Shown here: positions 17,333-26,176 of the stretch, piece by piece
How positions within the stretch are numbered: the first letter of the stretch is position 1
Layout of the letters: each line of letters begins with the position of its first letter
DNA from: Spartobacteria bacterium
GTDB taxonomy: Bacteria; Verrucomicrobiota; Verrucomicrobiia; Chthoniobacterales; UBA10450
Direction of reading: 5' to 3'
Length of the DNA stretch: 64,000 bases
Assembly (NCBI GenBank): GCA_003167555.1
Contig: PMSN01000003.1
Coordinates: forward strand, 265,046-329,045
The notes under the pieces: model-generated
Databases searched by the model: none
What the model was told of the DNA's origin: nothing
What the model saw: only the letters and a program-made list of their open reading frames with translations
Translations under genes and position numbers: made by a program

Positions 17333-19066
17333 ATGGCGACGCGGGCATTACCGGCAGTGAAGATACCCGAGGAGAGACCGCGCAGCCGCAACCAAGCGGC
17401 CTCGGCCTCGCCGAAATCGTCACCGTGGATTCTGGATCGCTGGCGGGATTTGGTCCTCTTTGTTGGGACGCCCGTTTTGCTGATCCCGATCTTCACCGCG
17501 GCTCAAGCGCGGTGGAGCGCGCAGGATATTTTCCTTTTTGTGGGGGCCTTCGGCGCCATGGGTCATCATTTGCCGGGCATGATTCGGGCCTATGGCGATC
17601 GAGCGTTGTTCGACCGTTTCAAGGTTCGATTCGTTGTCGCGCCACTGTCCATCCTGGCGGTGTGCGTCTGGTCCTCTATCTACGACATACAGGCGGTGCA
17701 ACTGGTGGCGATGGCGTGGGGAATCTGGCATGGGATGATGCAGACCTACGGGTTTTGCCGGATTTACGATGCGAAGGCTGCTGCCCGGGCCGCGATCCGA
17801 GCCCGAGTGGATTTGGCGCTTTGTTTTGCGTGGTTCTCTGCCGCCGTGCTGCTCTCCCCGATGCGTTTCAGGACTTTGCTCGAGTTGTACTATGAGAGCG
17901 GCGGTCCGGTCGTCGCAGCCGCAGCCGTCGCCGCGATTCGCATGGCGGTGGTGGTCGCCCTAGGAGTCGTGACAGTTGTCTTCTTGTGGCGACAGTGGAG
18001 TGATTGGCGCGCAGCCCGTGGGGCCAGTCCCGTGAAGATAACGCTCCTCGTCAGCAGTATTGCCTTTTGGTGGTATTGCAATAACGGCGTCCAAAATATC
18101 CTGGTCGGCATCGCTCTCTTCGAGGTGTTTCATGATGTGCAATATCTTGCCATCGTCTGGATCTATAATCGGACCCGTGTGGAGCGCGACAAGACCATTG
18201 GTGGATTTATGCGCTTCGTGTTTCGACGCAGTGGGGCGCTGATCGGAGTGTACGTGGGCTTGGTTTTGGCCTATGGGGCAATCGGGTTGACCCAATCCGC
18301 CGTTACCGCCGAATGGATCCGGCATGGTTTGATAGGCATAGTGACCGCCTCCGCGCTGTTGCATTTTTATTACGACGGATTCATCTGGAAAGTCCGCGAA
18401 ACGCAAACGCGCAACATGCTGGGAATCGAAGGGGCTGGGGCCGCTGCCTTGGCATCACCTCGGCTTTTCCCGGCGTGGGTTCGGCACAGCTTGCGTTGGG
18501 CGGCCTTGTTGATTCCATTTGGAGCGCTCTGTTCGGCACAACTCGTCGGCCGCGTGGTGCCGCCGCTTGAGCGGACCGAGAAAGTTGCGGAAGTTCTGCC
18601 TCAGGATGCGCAGGCCCAGCTAAACTATGGCAAGGCTTTGCACGCCGCGGGACGCGTGGAGGAGGCGGTCAGCAGATACGAGTTCGCAATCCGTCGCAAT
18701 CCCTCCTTGGCTGAGGCCGAATTTTATCTGGGCCTGGCTAAGAAGGATTTGGGTGATTTGGATGGGGCAGCCGAACACTACAAACGCTCGCTGCTGCTCG
18801 ACCCGAAGAGCGCAAAAGCCGAGTCAAATTTGGCTGGCGTCCTCCTTACAATGGGCTTGCGGGCTGAAGCCCGGCAGCATTACGAACGTAGCCTGTCTTT
18901 GAATCCCGGTCTTCAGATCGCCCACAAAGAATTAGCGGATCTGCTTTGTGCCGCGGGCGAATATGAGTCGGCCGTGGCTCATTATGAACAAGCGTTGCGC
19001 ATTCAGCCGGATTTCCGCGAAGCGAAGGAAAACCTGGATTTTGCGCGGACGTTAGTGGGGCACTAG
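17333..19066 (+). CDS. Multi-helix membrane protein with buried histidines and C-terminal TPRs
   Basis: A 577-residue protein of unrecognised family. Residues ~38-420 carry 8-9 membrane helices; residues ~430-575 are four to five TPR units (for example AQAQLNYGKALHAAGRVEEAV, AEFYLGLAKKDLGDLDGAAEHY). Several histidines sit within or next to helices in conserved-looking contexts: GAFGAMGHHLPGM (His78/79), GIWHGMMQTYGF (His133), FEVFHDVQYLAIVW (His267) and LLHFYYDGFIWK (His344). This pattern could bind a metal, as in Brp/Blh-type or other di-metal membrane oxygenases, but that is a guess. The start is ATG 17333, because longer frames begin inside the terminator hairpin. The downstream region has no further gene on this strand for ~600 bases except one small candidate. 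Confidence 0.7.
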   Translation: MATRALPAVKIPEERPRSRNQAASASPKSSPWILDRWRDLVLFVGTPVLLIPIFTAAQARWSAQDIFLFVGAFGAMGHHLPGMIRAYGDRALFDRFKVRFVVAPLSILAVCVWSSIYDIQAVQLVAMAWGIWHGMMQTYGFCRIYDAKAAARAAIRARVDLALCFAWFSAAVLLSPMRFRTLLELYYESGGPVVAAAAVAAIRMAVVVALGVVTVVFLWRQWSDWRAARGASPVKITLLVSSIAFWWYCNNGVQNILVGIALFEVFHDVQYLAIVWIYNRTRVERDKTIGGFMRFVFRRSGALIGVYVGLVLAYGAIGLTQSAVTAEWIRHGLIGIVTASALLHFYYDGFIWKVRETQTRNMLGIEGAGAAALASPRLFPAWVRHSLRWAALLIPFGALCSAQLVGRVVPPLERTEKVAEVLPQDAQAQLNYGKALHAAGRVEEAVSRYEFAIRRNPSLAEAEFYLGLAKKDLGDLDGAAEHYKRSLLLDPKSAKAESNLAGVLLTMGLRAEARQHYERSLSLNPGLQIAHKELADLLCAAGEYESAVAHYEQALRIQPDFREAKENLDFARTLVGH

Positions 19067-19677
19067 CGCCCCCGGATCTCGGGAAAACGCAACACCCATG
19101 CAATTCGGTGCCCCGCTCTGGCACGACCACTGCTGATAATAGCCATACTCAGTATGATTTTAATCAGCATCAACCCTTTCGCCTTCAAGAAGATCTTCCT
19201 GCTTGTGGCCGCCCTGCTCGGCGTTTCTTCGGCTATTTGCTTCGCCGATCCGCTCTTTATGAGCACGCGTTTCGCCTCGCGCGATCATCAATCGCATCGG
19301 TTTTCGCCGACCATTCTGTCCGCCACCGTTAAGACCGAGCAGCCGTTCTTCGCTAGTGCAAGGGACACGTCTCATGATTCTACGATCAACTGGGTGGCGT
19401 GCCGCCCTGAATAGCGAAGCGCTTCTCGTTGCTGGGGAATCGACCTAGGCACTTTCCGCTTCCCGTAACAGTACTGAGCTGCCACCTCTCGATCGCCGAG
19501 CACACCGCCATCTCTGCGATGGGGAGAACGCCGTGAAAAAAAGAGAGTAATATCTTTTGCTCTGTGTCAGAATCTTGGCCGAATTGGAAGAGGCCGAAAA
19601 TAATGATCGACCTTGGAAGATTTTTATTGCGGAAAAAAAACAAACGGTCTACTATCGTTTTTGTGGATATGGAAATT
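19067..19677. other. 611-base region of low coding content
   Basis: Between the membrane-TPR gene and the discoidin-like gene. It holds one small candidate gene (19154-19414, listed separately). From 19415 to 19677 I see no gene, only AT-rich leader-like sequence before 19678 (runs of A near 19530 and 19632) that may contain the promoter of the next gene. No riboswitch or repeat was recognised. Confidence 0.5.
19154..19414 (+). CDS. Possible small secreted protein, unknown
   Basis: An 86-residue reading frame whose first ~31 residues look like a signal peptide: short basic n-region (FKK), hydrophobic core IFLLVAALLGVSSAICF and an AD-type cleavage region. The remaining ~55 residues are Ser/Thr/His-rich and have no recognisable domain. 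There is no clear Shine-Dalgarno before the ATG. The strand matches the genes on both sides. The signal-peptide pattern is the only real argument for it, so it may be a chance frame or a decayed gene. Confidence 0.35.
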   Translation: MILISINPFAFKKIFLLVAALLGVSSAICFADPLFMSTRFASRDHQSHRFSPTILSATVKTEQPFFASARDTSHDSTINWVACRPE

Positions 19678-20529
19678 ATGAGAACACCTACCTCGCTCCT
19701 CGGCAAACTCGGTGCATCTGCGTGCGGCCTCTTTCTGGCTGCTTCAAGCGTTCTTGCGTCGGACATCGTCCTGCAAAAAGTCCCGCTGCCGACAGCGCCC
19801 GCATCTGTCAATGCCGCTCGATCCCACATGGGGCCTCAAGCGAGCTTCGCTCTGATCAATTACAACTTGAAGGATATTCAGAGCAAAGCGCACGCGCTTT
19901 ATGTGAGTTCTGGAAATGATCTCAAGGTCGCTAATAACATGATCGATAATCAGGCGTCGACCTCGTTCGGTTTTTCGGTTGAGGATCGTTCGCCGACTGC
20001 TGTGATCGATCTCGGAAAGATCTGCACGTTGCGGCAGCTCTCGGCAATTTATTCAGCCCGCGCCGGCGTCGTCGACTTTTATGTCATGCGATCGCTTCCT
20101 GGCACAAAGGATGGAAGTGCCCCGGAAACGCTGAAAATCGATAGCGATGCGTGGGCGAGCATGAAGAGTGTGGGCGCAGTGATCGACGATGGCACGCAGG
20201 GTCGCGGTTCGATTGAGTTTCCGGCGACGACTGGGCGTTATGTCATGTTGAAGTGGACTCCCGCGACGCACGCCGACAGCGCGTTCACGGTTGCCGAAGT
20301 GACGGCGACTGGTCCAAGCCGCGAAAATCTACTGGCTTCGAACGTTAATTTTTCCAGCAATAGAACCACGTTGGATTCAAAGGATGTGCCCGACTCGAAG
20401 GACGTCGCCGACAGCAAAGACATTCCGGAGGAAGCGCCCCCTGCTCCTCCATCCGAAGGCCCTCCGCCGACACTCCCGGATCCGCCGCCGTTCACGTTCA
20501 TTCCTCAGTTGGTTCCGACCAGCGATTAA
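19678..20529 (+). CDS. Secreted protein with F5/8 type C (discoidin)-like domain and Pro-rich tail
   Basis: A 283-residue exported protein. The start at ATG 19678 gives a clean signal peptide (MRTPTSLLGKLGASACGLFLAASSVLASD) and has GGA 5 bases upstream; longer in-frame starts precede it by 38 codons and spoil the signal. Residues ~85-225 resemble a galactose-binding-like jelly roll: MIDNQASTSFGFS near the start, AVIDLGKICTLRQLSAIYS in the middle and GRYVMLKWTPA near the end, as in F5/8 type C domains that bind carbohydrates or surfaces. A threefold DSKD repeat follows, then a Pro-rich tail (PPPTLPDPPP). It ends before a rho-independent terminator. It probably acts outside the cytoplasm; the ligand is unknown. 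Confidence 0.75.
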   Translation: MRTPTSLLGKLGASACGLFLAASSVLASDIVLQKVPLPTAPASVNAARSHMGPQASFALINYNLKDIQSKAHALYVSSGNDLKVANNMIDNQASTSFGFSVEDRSPTAVIDLGKICTLRQLSAIYSARAGVVDFYVMRSLPGTKDGSAPETLKIDSDAWASMKSVGAVIDDGTQGRGSIEFPATTGRYVMLKWTPATHADSAFTVAEVTATGPSRENLLASNVNFSSNRTTLDSKDVPDSKDVADSKDIPEEAPPAPPSEGPPPTLPDPPPFTFIPQLVPTSD

Positions 20530-20541
20530 GATATATTTTCG

Positions 20542-20589
20542 AAAGGGCCCGCGATCAGCACGAGCTGGTTAGCGGGCTCTTTCTTTTTT
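20542..20589 (+). terminator. Rho-independent terminator after the discoidin-like gene
   Basis: An 11-base-pair stem (20542-20552 with 20572-20582, one G-T pair; core GGGCCCGC / GCGGGCTC) with a 19-base loop, followed by TTTCTTTTTTG. It sits 13 bases after the stop codon. Confidence 0.85.
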
Positions 20590-20620
20590 GCTGCGACCTG
20601 CAGTCTTCAGAGCTCGCTGC

Positions 20621-21901
20621 TCAGAGGTTGTCTTGAATCATTTTGAAGACCGCCGTGTTTTCCAGCGAGCCATGCAAAGCCTCCGCGCCAGGCCCGGCGC
20701 CGAACACGACGACATCATCCACTGTGTTGAGCGCTGAAGGTGCATAAAACGCTCCTGGCTCTTGCGGTGGCTCTGTCGTGGGACTATCCGCCGGCGCAGG
20801 GGAGTGATGCGAAGCGGCCAGTTTCGCCGCACCATACGATTTTCCGCCATTTGGACCGCTCGCCCACGAGAACCACGGATCCCCAGCCGAATTGAATCCG
20901 AGGAGGGCAACACCGCGATCCCTTCGAAACGGGTATCCATTCAAATTCAACCCGCCGATCGCGACATCGCCGCAAACGAAGATAACCGACTTCCCGCCCG
21001 CGTATCTGCGCGCTACTGCAACCGCGCGATCCAATTCCAAAGTCTCGGCCAGAGTATGTTCGGCGTTATTTTTCTCCGCCGCTTTGCGCATCAAGCCGGC
21101 GTCAACGACGAGGAGGTAACCCGCGCGGTTGAATTGAAGAAGCTCAATCGCGCGACGAACCATGTCCGAGAGACTCGGTTGTTCGCTTCGTGCCGCGATT
21201 TGATCCGCGTACGCCAGTTCGCCCGGGCTGAATGCGCCGAAGAGTTTCGGACGTCGCCAGCCCGGAATGGCTTCGAGCTCGGCCTTCGTCCGGACGAGAT
21301 CCACTCCTTTTCGGCGAATCTCCAAAAGCAGGTCGCGCTCGTCCTCGCGATGACCCCCCTTTGACTTTGGTAAAAAATCGTTCGCGCCACCGCCCAAGAT
21401 CAAATCGATCCCGGCGCCGTCCACGATCTGGCGGGCCAGACCGGATTTGTCATTTTCCTCCGTGGTATGCGCGTAGAAAGCGGCCGAAGTCGAGTCCGTG
21501 ATATTTGTGTTCGTGATCAATCCCGTGGCCCTTCCGGCCTCGCGGGCCAGCTCGATTAAATTAGGCAACGGCCTGCCGTCCGCGTCGACGGCGATCAAGC
21601 GATTGTTGACTTTGACGCCCGTCGCCAAAGCAGTTGCGGCGGCGGCTTGGTCGGGCGTCGCGAAGTCATTCGAATAGTTGATAAGCAGAGCCAGGTGCGG
21701 CATCGAATCCAGCGTGAGCGGGTTATCGGCGCCAGCCGCATAGACTCGAGTCGCGGCCAAACGCCCCGGCGACAGTCCTTCGCCGACGAACAGGATGATG
21801 CCGAAGGGTTTCTGGACAACCCAGTGCTGGAAGTAAAAAACGCCGAAGGCCGCGAACACGACCAGGCAGAAAAGCGCGAGGATTTGATTGCGCCATTTCA
21901 T
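20621..21901 (-). CDS. Alkaline-phosphatase-fold protein with a lost active site (predicted pseudoenzyme)
   Basis: A 426-residue relative of PhoA-type alkaline phosphatase with an N-terminal membrane anchor (QILALFCLVVFAAFGVFYF), so it is probably periplasmic. The fold is recognisable: IILFVGEGLSPGRLAATR, AAAATALATGVKVNNRLIAVD, TDSTSAAFYAHTTEEN, SLSDMVRRAIELL and GAGPGAEALHGSLENTAVF. Nearly every catalytic residue differs. Numbering E. coli PhoA: Asp51 is Glu41, nucleophile Ser102 is Gln85, Glu322 is Asp267, Asp327 is Arg272, His331 is Glu276, His370 is Val313, and the His412 position has Asn/Leu. Only Asp153/Thr155 and Asp369 equivalents remain. It therefore should not hydrolyse phosphate esters by the normal route. 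The start is ATG 21901; the longer frame would overlap divergent gpmI. Confidence 0.85.
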   Translation of the reverse strand: MKWRNQILALFCLVVFAAFGVFYFQHWVVQKPFGIILFVGEGLSPGRLAATRVYAAGADNPLTLDSMPHLALLINYSNDFATPDQAAAATALATGVKVNNRLIAVDADGRPLPNLIELAREAGRATGLITNTNITDSTSAAFYAHTTEENDKSGLARQIVDGAGIDLILGGGANDFLPKSKGGHREDERDLLLEIRRKGVDLVRTKAELEAIPGWRRPKLFGAFSPGELAYADQIAARSEQPSLSDMVRRAIELLQFNRAGYLLVVDAGLMRKAAEKNNAEHTLAETLELDRAVAVARRYAGGKSVIFVCGDVAIGGLNLNGYPFRRDRGVALLGFNSAGDPWFSWASGPNGGKSYGAAKLAASHHSPAPADSPTTEPPQEPGAFYAPSALNTVDDVVVFGAGPGAEALHGSLENTAVFKMIQDNL

Positions 21902-21985
21902 AGAGCCGATGTGGAGCGCTCCCTGGGCGTTGTCAACGAAAGAACCGCTTGTGCGTCCCAGCGATCCTCGCGAAACTGCGCCACC

Positions 21986-23536
21986 GTGGCGAAACCGATC
22001 ATCCTCATCATTCGTGATGGCTGGGGCATCAACCCGGGCGGAAAAGAAAAACGCGAAGAAAATGGCGACGCCACTTTGCTCGCGCGCACGCCGTTTCACG
22101 ATCGGCTTTACCGCGATTACCCAGGGGGAAAATTAAGCGCAAGTGGTCTCGACGTCGGGTTGCCGGAAGGACAAATGGGAAACTCCGAGGTGGGTCATCT
22201 CAATCTCGGTGCGGGCCGGATCGTTTATCAAGATCTTACCCGAATCAACAAGGCGATCGCGGACGGAGAACTCGCCCGCAATCCGATCGCGCGTGAAATT
22301 TTCGCCCGCGCCCGAGGTCGCCGGCTCCATTTTCTCGGACTGTTTTCCGATGGGGGAGTGCACAGCCATTACGAACATCTCATCGCGCTCGCGCAGGAGG
22401 CCAAAGCAGCCGGCGTGACGGACATCATGGTGCATGCCTTCACCGATGGCCGCGATACTTCGCCCAAGGGAGGCGCCGGCTTTCTCGAGTCTTGCAGCGC
22501 TAAGCTGGCTGAAGCCGGCGGGCACATCGCGACAGTCGTCGGCCGGTATTTCGCGATGGATCGCGACCGCCGATGGGATCGAACAAAGAAGGCGTGGGAC
22601 GCGATTGTGTTCGGCCGGGGCGAGCTGTGCGAAACAACTCCGGGCGCGGCGGTGCGCGCACATTACGAAAGCGGCGTCACGGACGAATTCATGCCGCCCT
22701 TGATTTTCTCACAGGCCGATGAGCAGCGCATTCGTGATGGCGACACCGTTTTCTTTTTTAATTTTCGCGCGGACCGTGCGCGCCAGCTTTCCCAGGCTTT
22801 TTTGCTGAAGGATTTCGACGGATTCGATCGGGAAGCGCAGCCGCAAGTTCGTTACGTCACGCTCACGCAATACGACGCGACCTATTCCTCTCCCTTCATT
22901 TTTCCGCCGGAGGAACTGAAGAAAATTTTGAGTGAGGTGGCCAGCGAAGCGGGCAAGACGCAACTGCGAATCGCCGAGACGGAAAAATATCCGCACGTGA
23001 CTTATTTTTTTAACGGCGGAATCGAGCGCGCGTTTGCGGGCGAAGAGCGAAAGATTGTGCCCTCACCGAAAGTGGCGACCTACGATCTTCAGCCGGAAAT
23101 GAGCGCGCGCGAAGTCACGGCCGAACTGCTCGCGCGCCTCGACGATTTCGATCTCATCATCTTGAATTTTGCGAATCCCGACATGGTGGGTCACACCGGT
23201 GTCCTCGCGGCCGGCATCAAGGCGGTGGAGACAATCGACGAGTGTGTCTCGCGAATCGTGCCGGAGGTTTTGCGGCGTGGCGGTGCGTGCCTGGTCACGG
23301 CCGATCACGGTAATTGCGAGCAAATGAGGAACTCCGATGGTTCGCCCAACACCGCGCACACCACAAACCTGGTTCACTTCATTTATGTGGCTGAAAACGC
23401 GGCCGGCGTTCGCGTCGAAGACGGCATTCTCGCCGACGTGGCGCCGACGCTACTTTTCCTTCTCGGCCTGCCGCAACCTCGGGAGATGACAGGCCGGAAT
23501 TTGCTTGTCCCGCTCGACGTCAGTTCTTCAGATTAA
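21986..23536 (+). CDS. gpmI: 2,3-bisphosphoglycerate-independent phosphoglycerate mutase
   Basis: Interconverts 3- and 2-phosphoglycerate in glycolysis using two Mn2+ and a phosphoserine. The GTG start at 21986 gives VAKPIILIIRDGWG and 516 residues, the normal size. The metal-binding Asp is in IIRDGWG, the nucleophile Ser67 is in GQMGNSEVGHLNLGAG, and the second metal site includes NPDMVGHTG and VTADHGNCEQM. A longer in-frame start at 21647 would run antisense into the phosphatase-like gene and adds non-family sequence. The gene is divergent from the phosphatase-like gene, with 84 bases between, and overlaps the end of the next minus-strand gene by 9 bases. Confidence 0.97.
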   Translation: MAKPIILIIRDGWGINPGGKEKREENGDATLLARTPFHDRLYRDYPGGKLSASGLDVGLPEGQMGNSEVGHLNLGAGRIVYQDLTRINKAIADGELARNPIAREIFARARGRRLHFLGLFSDGGVHSHYEHLIALAQEAKAAGVTDIMVHAFTDGRDTSPKGGAGFLESCSAKLAEAGGHIATVVGRYFAMDRDRRWDRTKKAWDAIVFGRGELCETTPGAAVRAHYESGVTDEFMPPLIFSQADEQRIRDGDTVFFFNFRADRARQLSQAFLLKDFDGFDREAQPQVRYVTLTQYDATYSSPFIFPPEELKKILSEVASEAGKTQLRIAETEKYPHVTYFFNGGIERAFAGEERKIVPSPKVATYDLQPEMSAREVTAELLARLDDFDLIILNFANPDMVGHTGVLAAGIKAVETIDECVSRIVPEVLRRGGACLVTADHGNCEQMRNSDGSPNTAHTTNLVHFIYVAENAAGVRVEDGILADVAPTLLFLLGLPQPREMTGRNLLVPLDVSSSD

Positions 23537-24253
23537 TTTAGCGGTCGCCGCGACCTCGTCCCGCGTAATGCCGAACGCGCGATTGGATTGCCGCGTTCCG
23601 GCAATCGCGATGCGCTGGAGAAATCGGAGCCGGTTTTCCGCTGCGTTATCATGCCAGATCGGTTTGCGCATCAGCTCGAGGGCGCCGCTGGATTCGATCA
23701 ACACACCCCAATCTACGGGCGCTTCGTCTTCGCGAAACAATTCGTTAGGCAGCACCAGATAAAACAGGTTCGCGCAACGATACCGAACGAGGCACTCAAA
23801 CTTCCTTCCGCCATTGAGGCGCGTTTGCAGCGCGGTGAATTCGCGCAGCACCCGGCTGTAATTGCGATGCCCGATTGCCGCGAAGTCGTGCGAATCGTAT
23901 TCGGGGAAAAGCGAGTCGCCCGTGCGCAGCGTTGGATAATGCACGCGGAGATGTTTCTCCAGAATCTCGCGGCGGCGGGCGACCGAACGAAGCCGTTCCC
24001 GCGTGGCGGAGCTGCAACAATTATCGCGGCGCAGGTCGGGCAGCGCTTGTTTGCACTCGAAGATCGCCGTCTGGCCCGCTTCCTTTGCGCGCGCGCGGTA
24101 AGCCCCAACGTCGGCGCGATAACGGCATTGCGGGAGACTCACTTCCGCGGCGCAGGCCGAGTAGCCGTTCGCTTGCGCCCAGACAAGCGCGAGCCTCTTC
24201 AGCCGGACGTGCGTCTCCGTTTCCCCGCGACGAATCGCTACCGGCGCGTCCAT
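23528..24253 (-). CDS. PD-(D/E)XK-like protein, possible MmcB-type DNA repair factor
   Basis: A 241-residue cytoplasmic protein. The only recognisable feature is a nuclease-superfamily-like core: CRYRADVGAYRAR then, after a loop, TAIFECKQALPDLRRD. This gives the Asp...Glu-x-Lys arrangement of PD-(D/E)XK enzymes, and the order resembles MmcB-like DNA repair proteins. The following ~150 residues (basic, with PEYDSHDFAAIGHRNYSRVLRE) are not familiar. It overlaps the end of hemB by 16 bases, so it is co-expressed with it. Whether it cleaves DNA is unknown; the assignment rests on one motif. One TCGTTAGGC motif lies in the gene. Confidence 0.6.
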   Translation of the reverse strand: MDAPVAIRRGETETHVRLKRLALVWAQANGYSACAAEVSLPQCRYRADVGAYRARAKEAGQTAIFECKQALPDLRRDNCCSSATRERLRSVARRREILEKHLRVHYPTLRTGDSLFPEYDSHDFAAIGHRNYSRVLREFTALQTRLNGGRKFECLVRYRCANLFYLVLPNELFREDEAPVDWGVLIESSGALELMRKPIWHDNAAENRLRFLQRIAIAGTRQSNRAFGITRDEVAATAKLI

Positions 24254-25224
24254 TCGGCGAGCTCCTTCGCCCAGTAGGTCACGATCAAATCCGCCCCCGC
24301 GCGTTTGAGCGAAGTCATGATTTCAAGAACGGCGTCGCGTTCTTCGAAGCAGCCTTTTTCGGCGCCAGCCTTCACCATCGCAAACTCGCCGCTTACGTGG
24401 TAAACGGCGGTCGGCTTTTCAAAACGCTCGCGCACGCGCCAGAGAATATCGAGATAAGGCAGCGCGGGTTTGATCATCACAATGTCGGCGCCCTCCTCGA
24501 CATCGAGCGCCACTTCGCGCAACGCCTCCTGTGCATTCGCGCTGTCCATTTGATACGAACGCCGGTCGCCGAACTTCGGAGGACTTTCCGCCGCATCGCG
24601 GAACGGACCGTAAAAGGCCGAGGCAAATTTCGCCGCGTAACTCATGATCCCGGTTTGTTCGAAACCATTTGCATCGAGTGTTTCCCGGATCGCGCCGATC
24701 CGCCCATCCATCATGTCGCTCGGAGCGACGATGTCCGCGCCCGCGGCCGCGTGGGAAAGCGCGGTTTTCGCCAGCAGCTGGACGGATTCGTCATTCAAGA
24801 CATGGAAATGCTCGCCATCCATTCGCGTCACGCCGCAATGGCCGTGGCTCATGTATTCGCACAGACAAACGTCGGTGATCACGATCAGCTCCGGGCAGCG
24901 CGCTTTGATCGCGCGCACGGCCTGTTGCACGATGCCATTCTCCGCATAGGCGGAGCTGGCCTGCTCATCTTTGTCTTTTGGAATCCCGAAGAGCAAGACC
25001 GCTTGCAATCCGAGATCGGACGCACGCTGCGATTCGTCGGCAATTTCCGCGAGCGCAAACTGGAACACGCCCGGCATGCTCGCGATGGCCTGATGCGCCG
25101 AGATTTTTTCGCTGATGAACAAAGGGAGAATGAAATCGTGCGCGCTGAGTTTCGTTTCCCGCACGAGGTTACGAAGACCCGCGCTGCGGCGCAAACGGCG
25201 CGGACGATGGACCAATTTCCTCAC
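24238..25224 (-). CDS. hemB: Porphobilinogen synthase (5-aminolevulinate dehydratase)
   Basis: Condenses two 5-aminolevulinates to porphobilinogen in tetrapyrrole synthesis. The 328-residue protein has the zinc-type metal site DVCLCEYMSHGHCG (Cys120, Cys122, Cys130). The two substrate lysines are Lys199 in SYAAKFASAFYGPFR and Lys252 in MIKPALPY. Other signatures are PSDMMDGRIGAIR and the allosteric-region FGDRRSYQMD. It reads away from coaX with a 112-base divergent intergenic region. Confidence 0.97.
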   Translation of the reverse strand: MRKLVHRPRRLRRSAGLRNLVRETKLSAHDFILPLFISEKISAHQAIASMPGVFQFALAEIADESQRASDLGLQAVLLFGIPKDKDEQASSAYAENGIVQQAVRAIKARCPELIVITDVCLCEYMSHGHCGVTRMDGEHFHVLNDESVQLLAKTALSHAAAGADIVAPSDMMDGRIGAIRETLDANGFEQTGIMSYAAKFASAFYGPFRDAAESPPKFGDRRSYQMDSANAQEALREVALDVEEGADIVMIKPALPYLDILWRVRERFEKPTAVYHVSGEFAMVKAGAEKGCFEERDAVLEIMTSLKRAGADLIVTYWAKELAEWTRR

Positions 25225-25295
25225 GGGCCGAGGCTAAGCGCTGCGCCGGGGGGTCGCAAGCTCGCCGCAGGAAGAGTCCGTCCGAATTGGCTGAC

Positions 25296-25325
25296 TTGAC
25301 GCGAGTGCGCCTTCCAGCCTGAATT
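25296..25325 (+). promoter_or_regulatory. Candidate sigma-70-type promoter for coaX
   Basis: TTGACG (25296-25301), an 18-base spacer and TGAATT (25320-25325). The -10 ends only 11 bases before the coaX ATG, so a transcript would have a very short or no leader. Weak evidence: a single site judged by eye. Confidence 0.3.
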
Positions 25326-25336
25326 GCCTCGCTGCG

Positions 25337-26101
25337 ATGCGCACCGCTCGGAAACAAACGACCGATTATCTGCTGGTCGATATCAGCAATTCCTACACGA
25401 AGCTGGCCTTCGCGACGAGGCACCGTCTGGCGAAGCCCATCCGAATTCCGACGTCCGAACTGACTGCAACATCATTGCGGCGGATCTTGCGCGCGCGAAA
25501 TGTGAACACCATTTTTGTTTCCTCAGTTGTCCCGAAAAAAAACAAGGCGATTACGGCCGCGGCCGGTTCCGCGTGCGTGCTCTTCTTGAGTCCAAAACTC
25601 GATCTCGGTGTGGGCGTCGATTATCCCGACCCGAAATCGATCGGCGCCGATCGTCTCGCGAACGCCGCGGCGGTGGCACAGTTGTATGGCTATCCCGCGA
25701 TCGTCGTCGATTTCGGTACCGCGGTGACATTCGACGTCGTCTCGGCTCGCGGCGATTACGTCGGCGGTGTGATCGCGCCCGGTCTCGAGGCGATGACGAA
25801 TTTTCTTTATCAGCGGACCGCGTTGCTGCCGAAACTGAGCCTGCGGGAACCGGATCGCGCGATCGGCAAGACGACGCGGGGCGCGATGATGTCCGGCGCG
25901 ATTTTTGGTTATCGCGGTTTGGTGCGTGAGATTCTCCTGCGCATCAATCGCGAAAATTTTCCGCGGGGGAAACCTCGTGTGGTCGCCACTGGTGGGTATG
26001 CGCGCTTGATCGCGCGTAAGCTTCCGGAGATCGAGGCGGTCCATCCGAATCTGACGCTGGAAGGCCTGCGGATCATCGCGAACCGCAACGTCGGGTTGTA
26101 G
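25337..26101 (+). CDS. coaX: Type III pantothenate kinase
   Basis: Phosphorylates pantothenate, the first step of CoA synthesis. The 254-residue ASKHA-fold protein shows the type III motifs in order: phosphate-binding loop LLVDISNSYTKLAF, GADRLANAAAV, DFGTAVTFDVV and GGVIAPGLEAM. The first loop has ISNSYTK where many homologues have IGNT; the conserved acidic and Asn residues are still present. The stop codon falls inside the first base pairs of a REP-like palindrome (26098-26120). Confidence 0.93.
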   Translation: MRTARKQTTDYLLVDISNSYTKLAFATRHRLAKPIRIPTSELTATSLRRILRARNVNTIFVSSVVPKKNKAITAAAGSACVLFLSPKLDLGVGVDYPDPKSIGADRLANAAAVAQLYGYPAIVVDFGTAVTFDVVSARGDYVGGVIAPGLEAMTNFLYQRTALLPKLSLREPDRAIGKTTRGAMMSGAIFGYRGLVREILLRINRENFPRGKPRVVATGGYARLIARKLPEIEAVHPNLTLEGLRIIANRNVGL

Positions 26102-26120
26102 CCACGGCCCTGCGGGCCGT
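26098..26120 (+). repeat. REP-like palindrome, copy 1
   Basis: GTAGCCACGGCCC-TGC-GGGCCGT. The inner part (ACGGCCC/GGGCCGT) is self-complementary. A near-identical inverted copy lies at 26154-26176 and a direct copy at 29847-29869. It starts at the coaX stop codon. Confidence 0.8.
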
Positions 26121-26153
26121 CCCCAGATCGCCCGTGTAACTGCCAGGTTTTGA

Positions 26154-26176
26154 GACGGCCCACGGGCCGTGGTTAC
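26154..26176 (-). repeat. REP-like palindrome, copy 2 (inverted)
   Basis: On the minus strand this reads GTAACCACGGCCC-GT-GGGCCGT, matching copy 1 except for one base and the central spacer. With copy 1 it forms a head-to-head pair 33 bases apart that can fold as one long hairpin, like a BIME. It may stop coaX transcription. Confidence 0.78.
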
